Shown here: piece after piece, positions 1-8,098 of the stretch | Position numbering within the stretch: the first letter of the stretch is position 1 | Layout: the number at the start of each line of letters is the position of its first letter | The notes under the pieces: generated by a model | Told to the model about the DNA's origin: nothing | Seen by the model: the letters and a program-made list of their open reading frames with translations, nothing else | The model's database searches: none | Assembly (NCBI RefSeq): GCF_008923365.1 | Contig: NZ_WBMR01000009.1 | Span: 35,614 to 99,613, forward strand | Direction: 5' to 3' | DNA from: Actinomadura montaniterrae | GTDB taxonomy: Bacteria > Actinomycetota > Actinomycetes > Streptosporangiales > Streptosporangiaceae | DNA: 64,000 nt | Position numbers and translations under genes: made by a program

Positions 1-1068
1 CCCGCCGGCCAGGTCGGGGTGGGCCGTCAGGTGCTCGTCCAGCAGTTCGGCCGCGACGGCGGCGACCTTGCCGGTCCCGGCCGCCGCGTCCTTGAGCAGC
101 CGCGCCGCACGCTCGGGGAACCGTTTCATCGCCTCCGCCAGCGCGGGCCTGACGCGCTCCTTGCCGGCGCGGTCCACGAGCGCTCGGAACGCCTCGTCGG
201 TCGGCAGGATCGCCAGTGTCTCGGCCGTGTTCTTGCGGGCCTTGGCGTTGTGAGCGGAGTCGTGGGCCTCGGCCAGCAGCGGCGCGAGCGCGGCGCCCAC
301 ACCGTCCACGGCGGTGGTCAGGAGGTCGGCGTTCGTCGCGTGCCAGTCCAGCGCGCCGAGCACCGGCAGCTGCGCGGCGGACCCGATGGAACACCACAGC
401 ATCCAGGAGTACCGGTAGTCCCCCGACCCGCCGAACTCCGCGAGCACCTCGTCCACCCAGTCCTGGCGGGTCGGCACGAGGTAGGCGGTCACGAGCCGCA
501 GCAGCACGTTCTCGCGGCACTCCCCCAGCCGCTCCACCGCCCGCTCGTACTCGGCCTCGTCGGCCACCGCGAGGACGGCGCGCATCCGTCGCAAGGCGCC
601 CCGCGTGCCCCACCAGTGGCCGTACCGCGCCAAGGGGTCCCGCAGGCGGACCCACGCCTCGCTCTTGACGCCCTGCTCGATCCACTGCCACGTGGGCTCG
701 GCGCGGCTGATGCCCGCGACGGCCGCCGCGGCGAACGCGGCGCCGCGCTCGGCGCACCAGGCGTCCACGAGCCGCGTGTGCGGTTCGTGCCGCCAGTCCT
801 CGTGGCGGACGGCGATCTGCCCGGCCACCGCGGCGCCGAGCGGGTCGTCCTCCCCGTCCAGGTAGCGCCGCGCCGCCGCGACCAGCCCGGGATCGCTCTT
901 CGGGTTCCCGAGCGTCTCCTCGACGTCGCCCGCCTGCGCTCGGATCTTCTCGCGCAGCTCGTCGCCCGCCGCGGGGTCGAGCTTCAGCGCCGTACCGGGC
1001 GTCCCGCCCCGCCGCGGATGCACCCGGCGCCGCCAGGCCGGCGGAATGACCAAGATCCCTTCGTCCAT
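1..1068 (-). CDS. DUF4132-like protein, N-terminal 356 residues (cut by window edge)
   Basis: An open frame runs from an ATG at 1068 on the minus strand to the left edge without a stop, so 356 N-terminal residues are seen. It opens with MDEGILVIPPAWRRRVHPRR; a proline-tryptophan-arginine start of this kind followed by an HPRRGG stretch is one I associate with large actinobacterial DUF4132 proteins. The rest is an alpha-helical, HEAT-like, Ala/Leu/Arg-rich region with many WxxW and ERAAR-type helices and no obvious catalytic motif. Function is unknown. The plus-strand frame over the same bases is the antisense shadow. The family call is from memory and moderately sure; the reading frame is well supported by codon bias. 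Confidence 0.6.
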   Translation of the reverse strand, partial: MDEGILVIPPAWRRRVHPRRGGTPGTALKLDPAAGDELREKIRAQAGDVEETLGNPKSDPGLVAAARRYLDGEDDPLGAAVAGQIAVRHEDWRHEPHTRLVDAWCAERGAAFAAAAVAGISRAEPTWQWIEQGVKSEAWVRLRDPLARYGHWWGTRGALRRMRAVLAVADEAEYERAVERLGECRENVLLRLVTAYLVPTRQDWVDEVLAEFGGSGDYRYSWMLWCSIGSAAQLPVLGALDWHATNADLLTTAVDGVGAALAPLLAEAHDSAHNAKARKNTAETLAILPTDEAFRALVDRAGKERVRPALAEAMKRFPERAARLLKDAAAGTGKVAAVAAELLDEHLTAHPDLAGG

Positions 1069-1121
1069 GCCGCCGAACCGTAGGCCCTACCCCCGACAAG
1101 ACCTCGCCGCGGCTCCCGCCG

Positions 1122-2540
1122 TCACGCGACGGGCGCGGTGTGGATCGAGACGGGACGGGTGGCCGCGTCGTAGGCGGCCCTGGACCCGGTGGCGCCCATG
1201 CCGCTGTCGCCCGCCGGTTCGTACAGGCGCTCGGGACCGCCGCCCTGCCACTGGTTCACCCAGATGACCCCGGCGGGGATGGCCCGCGCCGCGGCCATGT
1301 GCGCGGGGTCGCCGGTGTAGACGGTGGCGGCGAGGCCGAACCGCGTCCCGGCGGCCCTGGCCAGCCCCTCCTCGAAGGAGTCGACGACCGCGACCGGGGC
1401 GAGCGGGCCGAAGGTCTCCTCGGTCATCACGAGCATGGAGTCGTCCACGCCGGTGAGCACGGTCGCGGGGTAGAAGAAGCCCTTGCCCTCGGGCGTCCTC
1501 CCTCCGATGCGGACGGTCGCGCCGCGCTCGACGGCGTCGGCGACGTGCCGTTCCACGATCTCGCGCTGCCGCCGGTCGACGAGGGGGCCCAGCACCGTCG
1601 TCTCGTCGCGGCCGTCACCGAGGGTGTAGGTCGCGGCGGCGTCCACGAGGGCGTCGATGAACGCGTCGGCGATGTCCCGGTGCACGTAGATGCGCTCCAT
1701 GGACGTGCAGATCTGGCCCGAGTTGGCGAACGCGCCGAACGCGACGGCCGCGGCGGTGGCGGCCGGGTCCACGCCGGCGTCGACGACCACGGGGTCCTTC
1801 CCGCCGAGTTCGAGGATGGCGCGGTTCAGCCGCCCGCCGGTCTCGGCGCCGACCTGGCGGCCCGCCTCGACCGAGCCGGTGAAGTGGACGAGCCCGACCC
1901 GCTCGTCCGCGACCAGCGGCACGCCGGCCCGGGAGTCGCCGTGCACGAGGTTCACCACGCCGGGCGGCAGGTCGGCCAGCTCGAGCAGCCGCACCGCCGA
2001 CATCGGGGACCGCTCGGACGGCTTGACCACGACGGTGTTCCCCGCGGCGAGCAGCGGGCCGAGCGCGCCGAGCGTCATCGGCACCGGGAAGTTCCACGGG
2101 ACGATGACCGCCGCGACGCCGACCGGTTCGCGCAGGATCGCGGTGGTGCCGCCGCCCGGCCCGGCGACCGTCTCCTCGAACGGGTAGCCGAGGGCCTCGG
2201 CCACGGCGGCCTTGAACGCGAGCGCCGCGCCGGCGATGAAGGTCGTGCCGAGCGCGACGGGCTTGCCCATCTCGGCGCACTCGATCCCGGCGAGTTCGGC
2301 GGCGTGCTCGGCGACCGCGTCCGCCCACCGGGTCAGCCGCGCCGCCCGCTCGGCGACGGGCAGCGCGGCCCACGCGGGCTGCGCCTGTGCGGCCGCGTCC
2401 ACGGCCAGCCGGACGTCCTCTGGCGAGCCGCTGGGGCAGCGGGCGACGGCCTCGCCGGTCGCCGGGTCGACCACCTCGTGGAACGCGTCGCCGCGGGTGC
2501 CGGCCGGGCGTCCGCCGATCAGGTTCTGCAGGGTCTTCAC
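1122..2540 (-). CDS. NAD(P)-dependent aldehyde dehydrogenase
   Basis: A 472-residue ALDH-superfamily enzyme that oxidises an aldehyde to its acid. Visible landmarks are PWNF (Asn150), the cofactor lysine in VVKPSE (Lys173), the general base in LELGGKDP (Glu244) and the catalytic cysteine in NSGQICTS (Cys278); the length is normal. The GTG start at 2540 is preceded by AAGGAG eight bases upstream. It lies 47 bp downstream of the GMC oxidoreductase gene on the same strand, so the two are likely co-transcribed. With a GbsR-type regulator next door, a betaine-aldehyde-dehydrogenase role is plausible, but substrate cannot be read from sequence alone. Confidence 0.93.
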   Translation of the reverse strand: MKTLQNLIGGRPAGTRGDAFHEVVDPATGEAVARCPSGSPEDVRLAVDAAAQAQPAWAALPVAERAARLTRWADAVAEHAAELAGIECAEMGKPVALGTTFIAGAALAFKAAVAEALGYPFEETVAGPGGGTTAILREPVGVAAVIVPWNFPVPMTLGALGPLLAAGNTVVVKPSERSPMSAVRLLELADLPPGVVNLVHGDSRAGVPLVADERVGLVHFTGSVEAGRQVGAETGGRLNRAILELGGKDPVVVDAGVDPAATAAAVAFGAFANSGQICTSMERIYVHRDIADAFIDALVDAAATYTLGDGRDETTVLGPLVDRRQREIVERHVADAVERGATVRIGGRTPEGKGFFYPATVLTGVDDSMLVMTEETFGPLAPVAVVDSFEEGLARAAGTRFGLAATVYTGDPAHMAAARAIPAGVIWVNQWQGGGPERLYEPAGDSGMGATGSRAAYDAATRPVSIHTAPVA

Positions 2541-2587
2541 TGGAGGTGCTCCTTGCCGCTCTGCTGCGTCTCTGCTGCGTCCGGGGG

Positions 2588-4150
2588 TCAGGCGAGGCGG
2601 TCGGCCATGAGCTCGCCGGCCATGATCGACGCCAGGTTGGTGTTGGCCCGCGGGACGGACGGGAAGATCGAGGCGTCCACCACGCGCAGCCCCGCGAACC
2701 CTCGGACGCGGCACGCCGGGTCCACCACCGCCGAGTCGTCGTCCTCCGCCCCCATCCGGCAGGTGCTGGTGCCGTGCTGGGCGTCGACCGCGGTGGCCAG
2801 CAGGTGGTCGCCGAGTTTCGCGTCGTCGTCCAGGACCGCGAACAGCTCGGCGTTGACGGCGTCGACCGACCCGTCGACGACGGCGGCGGCCTCGGGGCCG
2901 CGCGCCAGCTCGACCAGGGCGCGGACACCGTCGCGCAGGCGCGCCAGGTCGCGCTCGTCCGACAGCATCCGTTCCCGGACCTCGGGCTGCGCCTGCGGGT
3001 CGGCGGACGCCAGCGTCAGCACCCCGCGCGAAAGGGTCTGGTTGAGCCACACGCCGAAGCCGCCCGACGGGAACCGCGTGTCGGCGCTCTCCATCGCCAG
3101 CACGTTCATGTTCAGCGACACGAACATCATGTCGTGAACGAGCCCGGGCGTGCCGCTGCTGTAGCGGACGCAGACGTTGGTGTGGCGGTCGTCGGCCGTC
3201 TTGACCGCGGCCTCCGCGGTCAGCGGCAACCCGACGACGATCATCGGATGATCCTGCATGCCGCGGCCCACGGGCAGGTCGGCCCGCACCTCGATGCCGA
3301 GGCGGCGCAGGTCCGCGGCCGGGCCGATGCCCGACCGCAGCAGGATCGCGGGCGAATGGATCACTCCGGCGCTGAGCACGATCTCGTCGGCGTGCTCCGT
3401 CACGGCCGTGCCGCCGGTGATGACGCGGACGCCGACGGCCCGGTCGCCGTCGAACACGACCCGCTCGACCAGGGCGTCGCCGCGGACGGTGAGCCCGGGC
3501 AGCGACCGGGCCGGTTCGAGGTAGCCGTCGTTGACGGTGACCCGGCGCCCGGCCCGCGAGTTGATCGGGTAGGGCGAGACGCCGGCCGCCCCGGGCGCGT
3601 TCACGTCCGGCGCCCAGGCGTGCCCGGCGGCCCGCGCCGCCGCGGCCAGCGCGCCGTCGACGCCGCCCCACCGGTCCCGCGGCATCCGGAAGATCGGGGT
3701 CGGGCCGCCACGCCCGTGGTACGGCTCGTCGCCGAACTCCTCGTCGTCCTCCAGCCGGGCGAAGTACGGCAGGACGTCCTCGGGCGACCAGCCGGCGCAT
3801 CCGGCCGCGGCCCAGTCCGCGAAGTCCTCCATCGGCGGGCGGATCGCGATCTGCCCGTTGACCGACGAGCTGCCGCCCGCGCCGCGTCCGCGCCAGTAGG
3901 GCGCCTGCGGCTGCGCGTCCGTGCGGGACGCGTTGACGCCGTCCCACACCAGCCCGGCGACGGCGGCGGGGTCCATCAGCGCGCGCGCCGGGTTCGGCGA
4001 GCGCCACGCCTCGTGCATGTGCGCGGACCTGTAGTCGGGCCCGGCCTCCAGGAGCAGGACGCGCTTGCCGCGCTCGGCCGAGCGGGCGGCGAGGACCGCG
4101 CCGGCGGACCCCGCTCCCACGACGATGACGTCCCAGCCCGTGTCCCTCAC
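2588..4150 (-). CDS. GMC-family FAD-dependent oxidoreductase (choline dehydrogenase-like)
   Basis: A 520-residue glucose-methanol-choline oxidoreductase. The N-terminus carries the FAD dinucleotide-binding motif GAGSAG (residues 13-18) and the GMC signature GRGAGGSSSVNG near residue 90; the C-terminal active-site region has HGTSTCRMG and ANTNLASIM. These enzymes oxidise an alcohol to an aldehyde, which would feed the adjacent aldehyde dehydrogenase. The GTG start at 4150 has AGGAGG seven bases upstream. Choline to betaine aldehyde is the favoured reaction because the divergent gene is a GbsR-type regulator, but other alcohols are possible. Confidence 0.9.
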   Translation of the reverse strand: MRDTGWDVIVVGAGSAGAVLAARSAERGKRVLLLEAGPDYRSAHMHEAWRSPNPARALMDPAAVAGLVWDGVNASRTDAQPQAPYWRGRGAGGSSSVNGQIAIRPPMEDFADWAAAGCAGWSPEDVLPYFARLEDDEEFGDEPYHGRGGPTPIFRMPRDRWGGVDGALAAAARAAGHAWAPDVNAPGAAGVSPYPINSRAGRRVTVNDGYLEPARSLPGLTVRGDALVERVVFDGDRAVGVRVITGGTAVTEHADEIVLSAGVIHSPAILLRSGIGPAADLRRLGIEVRADLPVGRGMQDHPMIVVGLPLTAEAAVKTADDRHTNVCVRYSSGTPGLVHDMMFVSLNMNVLAMESADTRFPSGGFGVWLNQTLSRGVLTLASADPQAQPEVRERMLSDERDLARLRDGVRALVELARGPEAAAVVDGSVDAVNAELFAVLDDDAKLGDHLLATAVDAQHGTSTCRMGAEDDDSAVVDPACRVRGFAGLRVVDASIFPSVPRANTNLASIMAGELMADRLA

Positions 4151-4229
4151 GGCGAACCTCCTGCGTTCGGCGGGAGCGCGGATCCGCGGATGTCCGGACC
4201 GCTGCTGGGCGGTAGACTGCCTCCTTGAG

Positions 4230-4255
4230 GAAAGTTCAGTCAAGAGTGAACTTTC
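4230..4255. promoter_or_regulatory. Perfect inverted repeat, likely operator for the GbsR-type regulator
   Basis: GAAAGTTCA (4230-4238) and TGAACTTTC (4247-4255) are perfect 9-bp arms separated by 8 bases, in an AT-rich patch between divergent genes. The spacer side contains a minus-strand TTGACT (4243-4238), a possible -35 element for the oxidoreductase operon. A regulator bound here could control both directions. Confidence 0.7.
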
Positions 4256-4285
4256 ATTTTCTTCTGATCGATGGGAGCTCCGGCC

Positions 4286-4762
4286 GTGTCGAGCCTCGCC
4301 CGCGACGATCGCACCGGCGACGCGAACGCCCTGATCGACGACTTCGGCCTGCACATCGGCCGCGCGATGGGCTGGCCCCCGATGGCGGGCCGCACCGCGG
4401 CCGTTTTGATGCTCGGCGAGGCCCCCATGACCATGGCGGAACTGCAGGCGGCACTGTACGCCAGCAAGGGGTCGATGTCGGAGATGACGCGCCTGCTGGT
4501 GGAGAACGGGACCGTCCGGCGGTTCAAACAGCCCGGCTCCCGCCACTACGTCTACGAATGGCGCGACGACGCCTGGGCCGGCTGCCTCCAGCACCAGCTG
4601 GACGCGACGGCCGAACTGCTCGCGCTGGCCGAGAGCGCGCACGCGCGCAGCACCGGCCTGCCCGGACGCCAGCGCGAACGGCTCCGCCAGATGCACGAGT
4701 ACTACACCTTCATGGTGAGCAGCCTCGAAGCCCTCCTCGCCCAGTACAAGGAATCCCACTAG
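4286..4762 (+). CDS. GbsR/MarR-type transcriptional regulator
   Basis: A 158-residue winged-helix protein. The N-terminal half resembles the GbsR family (GRAMGWPPMAGRTAAVLM, then MTMAELQAALYASKGSMSE as the recognition-helix region), and the C-terminal half is a helical dimerisation segment. GbsR proteins repress choline-to-glycine-betaine genes in Bacillus and respond to choline. GTG at 4286 is chosen because GGGAG lies eight bases upstream; an in-frame ATG at 4271 is the alternative start and would add five residues. It is divergent from the GMC/ALDH pair, with a perfect palindrome between them. Confidence 0.85.
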   Translation: MSSLARDDRTGDANALIDDFGLHIGRAMGWPPMAGRTAAVLMLGEAPMTMAELQAALYASKGSMSEMTRLLVENGTVRRFKQPGSRHYVYEWRDDAWAGCLQHQLDATAELLALAESAHARSTGLPGRQRERLRQMHEYYTFMVSSLEALLAQYKESH

Positions 4763-4768
4763 CGGAGT

Positions 4769-4808
4769 GCGGCGGCCCTGGCCGAGACTGAGCCGCCGCG
4801 ATCTCGGC
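4769..4808. terminator. GC-rich hairpin between convergent genes
   Basis: GCGGCGGC (4769-4776) pairs with GCCGCCGC (4792-4799). A competing stem, GCCGAGA (4781-4787) with TCTCGGC (4802-4808), overlaps it. The site lies between the 3' ends of the GbsR-type gene and the convergent Mce-associated gene. There is no T-tract, as is common in actinobacterial terminators. Confidence 0.5.
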
Positions 4809-4839
4809 GAGGTCGCCTCCGGGCCGCCGAGCGGCCGTG

Positions 4840-5730
4840 TCAGCCGCCGGGCGACGTCGACGGCTCCGGCTGCGTGGGGGTCGTCTGCTGCTTCCCGTCG
4901 GGGTCGGTCATGCTCTCGTTGGCCGCGCCGATCGAGGTGACCTCGGTGACCTTCCAGGTCCCGTGGCTGCGGGCGAGCTTCATGTCGAGGTAGGAGCCGA
5001 GGACGCTGCGGGTGCCGGCGGTGCTGTGCACCTCGCTGTCCATCACGACGACGGCGCGGGCGTTGCTCCCGTCGACGTCGCCGACGTAGACGGTGCGGAC
5101 GGTCGCGGACGCGTCCGCCTTGAGCTTGGTGATGATGCCTTCGAGCCCGCCGGTGAAGGCCTGGTCGTAGGTCTTGGCGAAGTCGTCCGACGCCAGGGAC
5201 AGCACCCTGTTGCGGGCGGCCTGGAGCCGGGTGTGGTCGTAGCTGAGCAGCGCCTGCCCGAACCTGCCCGCGCTGTCGCCGACCTGCCGCCGCACGTCCT
5301 CGCGGGTGTCGGCCTTGTCCGCCCGGTGCCACTGCAGGCCCGCGGTGACGATCGAGGCGATCAGGACCGCGACGACGAGGAGCTTGGCGGCGACCTGCCC
5401 GGTCAGCAGGCCGGCGATCCGCCCGCGCCGGCCCGCCCGGCCTTCGGGCGCGGCCGTCTCGTCGGCCTCGGTCTCTTCGGCCTTCGCCTCGTCGCTCGCC
5501 GTCTCCTCGGTGTCGGTCTCTTCGGCATCGGTCTCTTCGGCATCGGTCTCTTCGGCATCGGTCTCTTCGGTGCCGGTCCCTTCGGTGCCGGTCCCTTCGG
5601 TGCCGGTCCCTTCGGTGCCGGTCCCTTCGGTGCCGGTCTCTTCGGTGCCGGTCTCTTCGGTGTCGGTCTCTTCGGCGGACGGCGAGCGGATGTCCTCGGT
5701 GGTGTCGGTCTTCACTGGTCCTCCATTCAT
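4840..5730 (-). CDS. Mce-associated membrane protein with acidic pentapeptide repeats
   Basis: A 296-residue protein at the 3' end of the mce operon. Residues 20-77 are pentapeptide repeats of the type (D/G)-(T/A)-E-(E/G)-T, followed by an acidic Ala/Glu linker, a basic patch (GRAGRRGR), one membrane segment (about 116-133) and an extracytoplasmic domain of the Mas (Mce-associated) type seen at the ends of actinobacterial mce operons. Such proteins are thought to support Mce complex assembly. The ATG at 5730 overlaps the preceding stop (ATGA); a GTG at 5715, with GGAGG four bases upstream, is an equally possible start. The repeat tract is unusual. Confidence 0.85.
   Translation of the reverse strand: MNGGPVKTDTTEDIRSPSAEETDTEETGTEETGTEGTGTEGTGTEGTGTEGTGTEETDAEETDAEETDAEETDTEETASDEAKAEETEADETAAPEGRAGRRGRIAGLLTGQVAAKLLVVAVLIASIVTAGLQWHRADKADTREDVRRQVGDSAGRFGQALLSYDHTRLQAARNRVLSLASDDFAKTYDQAFTGGLEGIITKLKADASATVRTVYVGDVDGSNARAVVVMDSEVHSTAGTRSVLGSYLDMKLARSHGTWKVTEVTSIGAANESMTDPDGKQQTTPTQPEPSTSPGG
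5501..5676. repeat. 15-bp tandem repeat, 11 full units plus a partial one
   Basis: Units of the form GTCTCTTCGGCATCG or GTCCCTTCGGTGCCG start every 15 bases at 5501, 5516, 5531 and so on to 5651, with a partial unit at 5666. They fall inside the Mce-associated gene and encode its Thr/Glu pentapeptide array, so copy-number change would stay in frame. Confidence 0.95.
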
Positions 5731-7049
5731 CGGCGGAAGCCGGATCGGCGGCGCACGAGCGTCCTGACGACGTTGGCGGCGACGGCCAGCACCACCACGG
5801 CGGCGAGCGCGGGCAGCAGCAGGGGCAGTGCGCGCGACAGCGGGGAGCGGCGGTCGCCGGCAGCGCTGACCGGACGGGTCGCGAGCGCGGCGGGCGTCCG
5901 CTCCTGCGCGGGAGCCGTCGCAGCCGAGCCGCTTCCGGAAGGCGGCCTGCCGCCGGACTTCGCGGAGCCCTTCCCGGCGGTCGCGGGGCAGAGGGCGAGG
6001 GCCGGCGCGGTGGGCTTGCGCGTGGGGGCGGCGTACTCGGCGGCCTGCGGCGGGCCCGCCACGGTGATCACCGCGGTGGTGCGCAGCGCGCTGCCCTTGC
6101 CTTCCTTGACCCGGACGTCCGACACCAGCGCCTGGAGCGTGGGGACCATCCGCAGGACGTGGTTGATCTTCGCCTGGTTGGCGGCGTCGAAGACCGGCGC
6201 GGTCGGGACGGCGGCCGCCGACAGCAGGCAGTCCAGGCCGGGCCGGGCGGACTCCAGGAGCGCGTCGAGGTCGCCGAGGGTGCCTGGGCCTCGCGCCAGG
6301 ACGCTGTCGAGGTCCTGCCGGGCCTGCCGCATCGTCGCGGTGAACGCGGCGAGGTCGTTGACGCCGGAGACCAGCTGGTAGCGGTGCCGGGTGAGGGTGC
6401 TCGTGAGCTGGGTGAGCTGCGTGGCGAGGGCGTCGAGCGTGGGGGCCTCGGCGGCGAGCGTGGCGGTGAGCCGGTCGGTGTCGCCGATCATGTCGTGGAG
6501 CGCGGTGCCGCGGCCCTGGAGGCCGGTCGCCGCCTCGTGGAACAGGGTCTGCGCGTCGCGCGGGTCGACGGCCTTGAGCGTGTCGCTGAGCCCGGTGAAC
6601 AGCTGCTTGTAGTCGGTCGTGCCGGACGTCCGGGCGAGGGGGATGTGGTCGCCGGCCTTGAGGTATCCCCCGCCCGGCGTCTTCGGCGAGGTCAGCTCGA
6701 TGTAGGGCTCGCCGATCGCGGACTTGCGGAGCACCTGCGCGCCCGCGCCCGCCGGGACGTGGACGCTGCGGTCCATCTCGATGCGGACCTCGACGTGGCC
6801 GTCGCGCAGTGCCACACCGCCGACGCGTCCGACCTTCACGCCGAGGTGGGTGACCTCCAGGTCGCGGTGCAGGCCGGGCGAGGACGCGAAGTCGGCGGTC
6901 ACCGGGAACGGCCGCTCCAGGGCGTCGACGGTGATGATGTTGCGGACGGCCCAGACCGCGAGGAGCGCGCCGAGCAGCGCGAAGAAGACCAGGTTGACGA
7001 CGATCCGCGGCTGCTTGACCTGCGGGAGCTTCAACGGCGGTGTCCTCAT
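5727..7049 (-). CDS. Mce family (MlaD-domain) protein, sixth of the operon (MceF-like)
   Basis: A 440-residue Mce protein with an N-terminal membrane anchor (about residues 18-36), an MlaD/MCE beta domain (about 45-130), a long alpha-helical stretch, a Pro/Ala-rich low-complexity region and, unusually, a second hydrophobic segment near the C-terminus followed by RRRSGFRR. Mce proteins assemble as hexamers that form a lipid channel spanning the periplasm, powered with YrbE permeases and an ATPase encoded elsewhere. The C-terminal membrane segment suggests it is anchored at both ends. Its ATG overlaps the stop of the preceding mce gene. Confidence 0.88.
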   Translation of the reverse strand: MRTPPLKLPQVKQPRIVVNLVFFALLGALLAVWAVRNIITVDALERPFPVTADFASSPGLHRDLEVTHLGVKVGRVGGVALRDGHVEVRIEMDRSVHVPAGAGAQVLRKSAIGEPYIELTSPKTPGGGYLKAGDHIPLARTSGTTDYKQLFTGLSDTLKAVDPRDAQTLFHEAATGLQGRGTALHDMIGDTDRLTATLAAEAPTLDALATQLTQLTSTLTRHRYQLVSGVNDLAAFTATMRQARQDLDSVLARGPGTLGDLDALLESARPGLDCLLSAAAVPTAPVFDAANQAKINHVLRMVPTLQALVSDVRVKEGKGSALRTTAVITVAGPPQAAEYAAPTRKPTAPALALCPATAGKGSAKSGGRPPSGSGSAATAPAQERTPAALATRPVSAAGDRRSPLSRALPLLLPALAAVVVLAVAANVVRTLVRRRSGFRR

Positions 7050-8098
7050 GGTCGTGGTCCGAGGAGTCCGGTCAGCGACCGCGCCTGCGGGCGGGCCGCG
7101 GCGGGCGCCTTGCCGGTCGCCTTGCCGGTCGCCATGCCGGTCGTCGTGCCGGACGACGGCAGGAAGCCCTTGATCCAGATGAACAGCAGGGCCTGGCCGC
7201 TGGAGGAGACCGACGGGCCGCGCAGGAACGTCAGCACGTTGGCGGCGATCGCCTTCAGGTCGTCGCGGCCATGCAGCGCCGCGGCGAGCAGCTGGTCGGC
7301 GCGTCCCAGCAGGACGGCCAGCCGCTTGGCGTGCCGCTGCTGCACCTTCGCGTTGACCGAGCGGGCGAGCTGCTCGAGCCGCTGGATGGAGACCTTGATG
7401 CGGTGGCGCTCGTCCTGGAGCCGCCGGGTGGCGAGGGCGACGTTGCCGGGGAGCCGGCCGAGGTCGCTCCTGCCCTTCGCCAGGGAGTCGCCGAGCCTGC
7501 CGAGCGAGTCCAGGGCGCGGCCGAGGTCGGCGCTGGCGGCGGCGTAGCCGTCGGTGACGTCGGCGGCCCGCTTGATCAGCGTGTTGAGCTCGCGGCCCTT
7601 GCCGTCGAGCGCGGTCGCGGACTCGTCGGCGATGGTCGCGAGGTCCTGCCCGCCGAGCGCGGCGATCAGCGGCCCGACCTTCTCGCTGACCTGCTCCAGG
7701 TCGGGCTGGACGGAGGTCTGGACGATCGCGGCGCCGCTGCGCAGGAACGGCCCGGTGCGCATGTCGCGTCCGGGCGGGAGGTCCAGCCGGACGTAGTTCT
7801 CGCCGAGCAGCGACGACTTGGCGATCGTGGCGGTGGTGCCGGCCGGGACGCGCCGGTCACTCTTCAGCGACATGGTCACCTTGGCGCGGTAGCCGGACAG
7901 CCCGATCGCGGTCACGGTGCCGACCCGCACGTCCGAGACCTGGACGCTGTGGCCGACGACGAGGCTCTGCACGTCGTCGAACGTCGCCGAGAGGGTCATG
8001 TCCCCGCGCGGCGCCCCGACCGTCTGGAGCGAGCATCCGCCCGCACCGGCGGTCAGCGCGGCGGCCAGGGCGCAGCAGGCCACGGCGTGGCGTCTCAT
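7046..8098 (-). CDS. Mce family protein, fifth of the operon (MceE-like lipoprotein)
   Basis: A 350-residue Mce protein. It starts with a signal peptide ending in TAGAGGCS, a lipobox-like cysteine near residue 22, as in MceE/LprK-type lipoproteins. The MCE domain (about 33-115) contains the typical GHSVQVSDVRVGTVTAIGL segment, followed by a helical region. Its start and stop overlap neighbouring genes by four bases, giving coupled translation. Confidence 0.88.
   Translation of the reverse strand: MRRHAVACCALAAALTAGAGGCSLQTVGAPRGDMTLSATFDDVQSLVVGHSVQVSDVRVGTVTAIGLSGYRAKVTMSLKSDRRVPAGTTATIAKSSLLGENYVRLDLPPGRDMRTGPFLRSGAAIVQTSVQPDLEQVSEKVGPLIAALGGQDLATIADESATALDGKGRELNTLIKRAADVTDGYAAASADLGRALDSLGRLGDSLAKGRSDLGRLPGNVALATRRLQDERHRIKVSIQRLEQLARSVNAKVQQRHAKRLAVLLGRADQLLAAALHGRDDLKAIAANVLTFLRGPSVSSSGQALLFIWIKGFLPSSGTTTGMATGKATGKAPAAARPQARSLTGLLGPRP

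Noticed and set aside
19..1083. Plus-strand frame at the left edge
   Set aside because: The opposite strand has the better codon pattern and a protein-like N-terminus; the plus frame is Arg/Gly/Val-rich without motifs.
1140..3137. Long plus-strand frame over the dehydrogenase pair
   Set aside because: Shadow of the ALDH and GMC genes, which have complete active-site motifs on the minus strand.
5501..5676. Possible CRISPR array
   Set aside because: The repeat unit is 15 bp with no spacers and is translated in frame; no cas gene is near.
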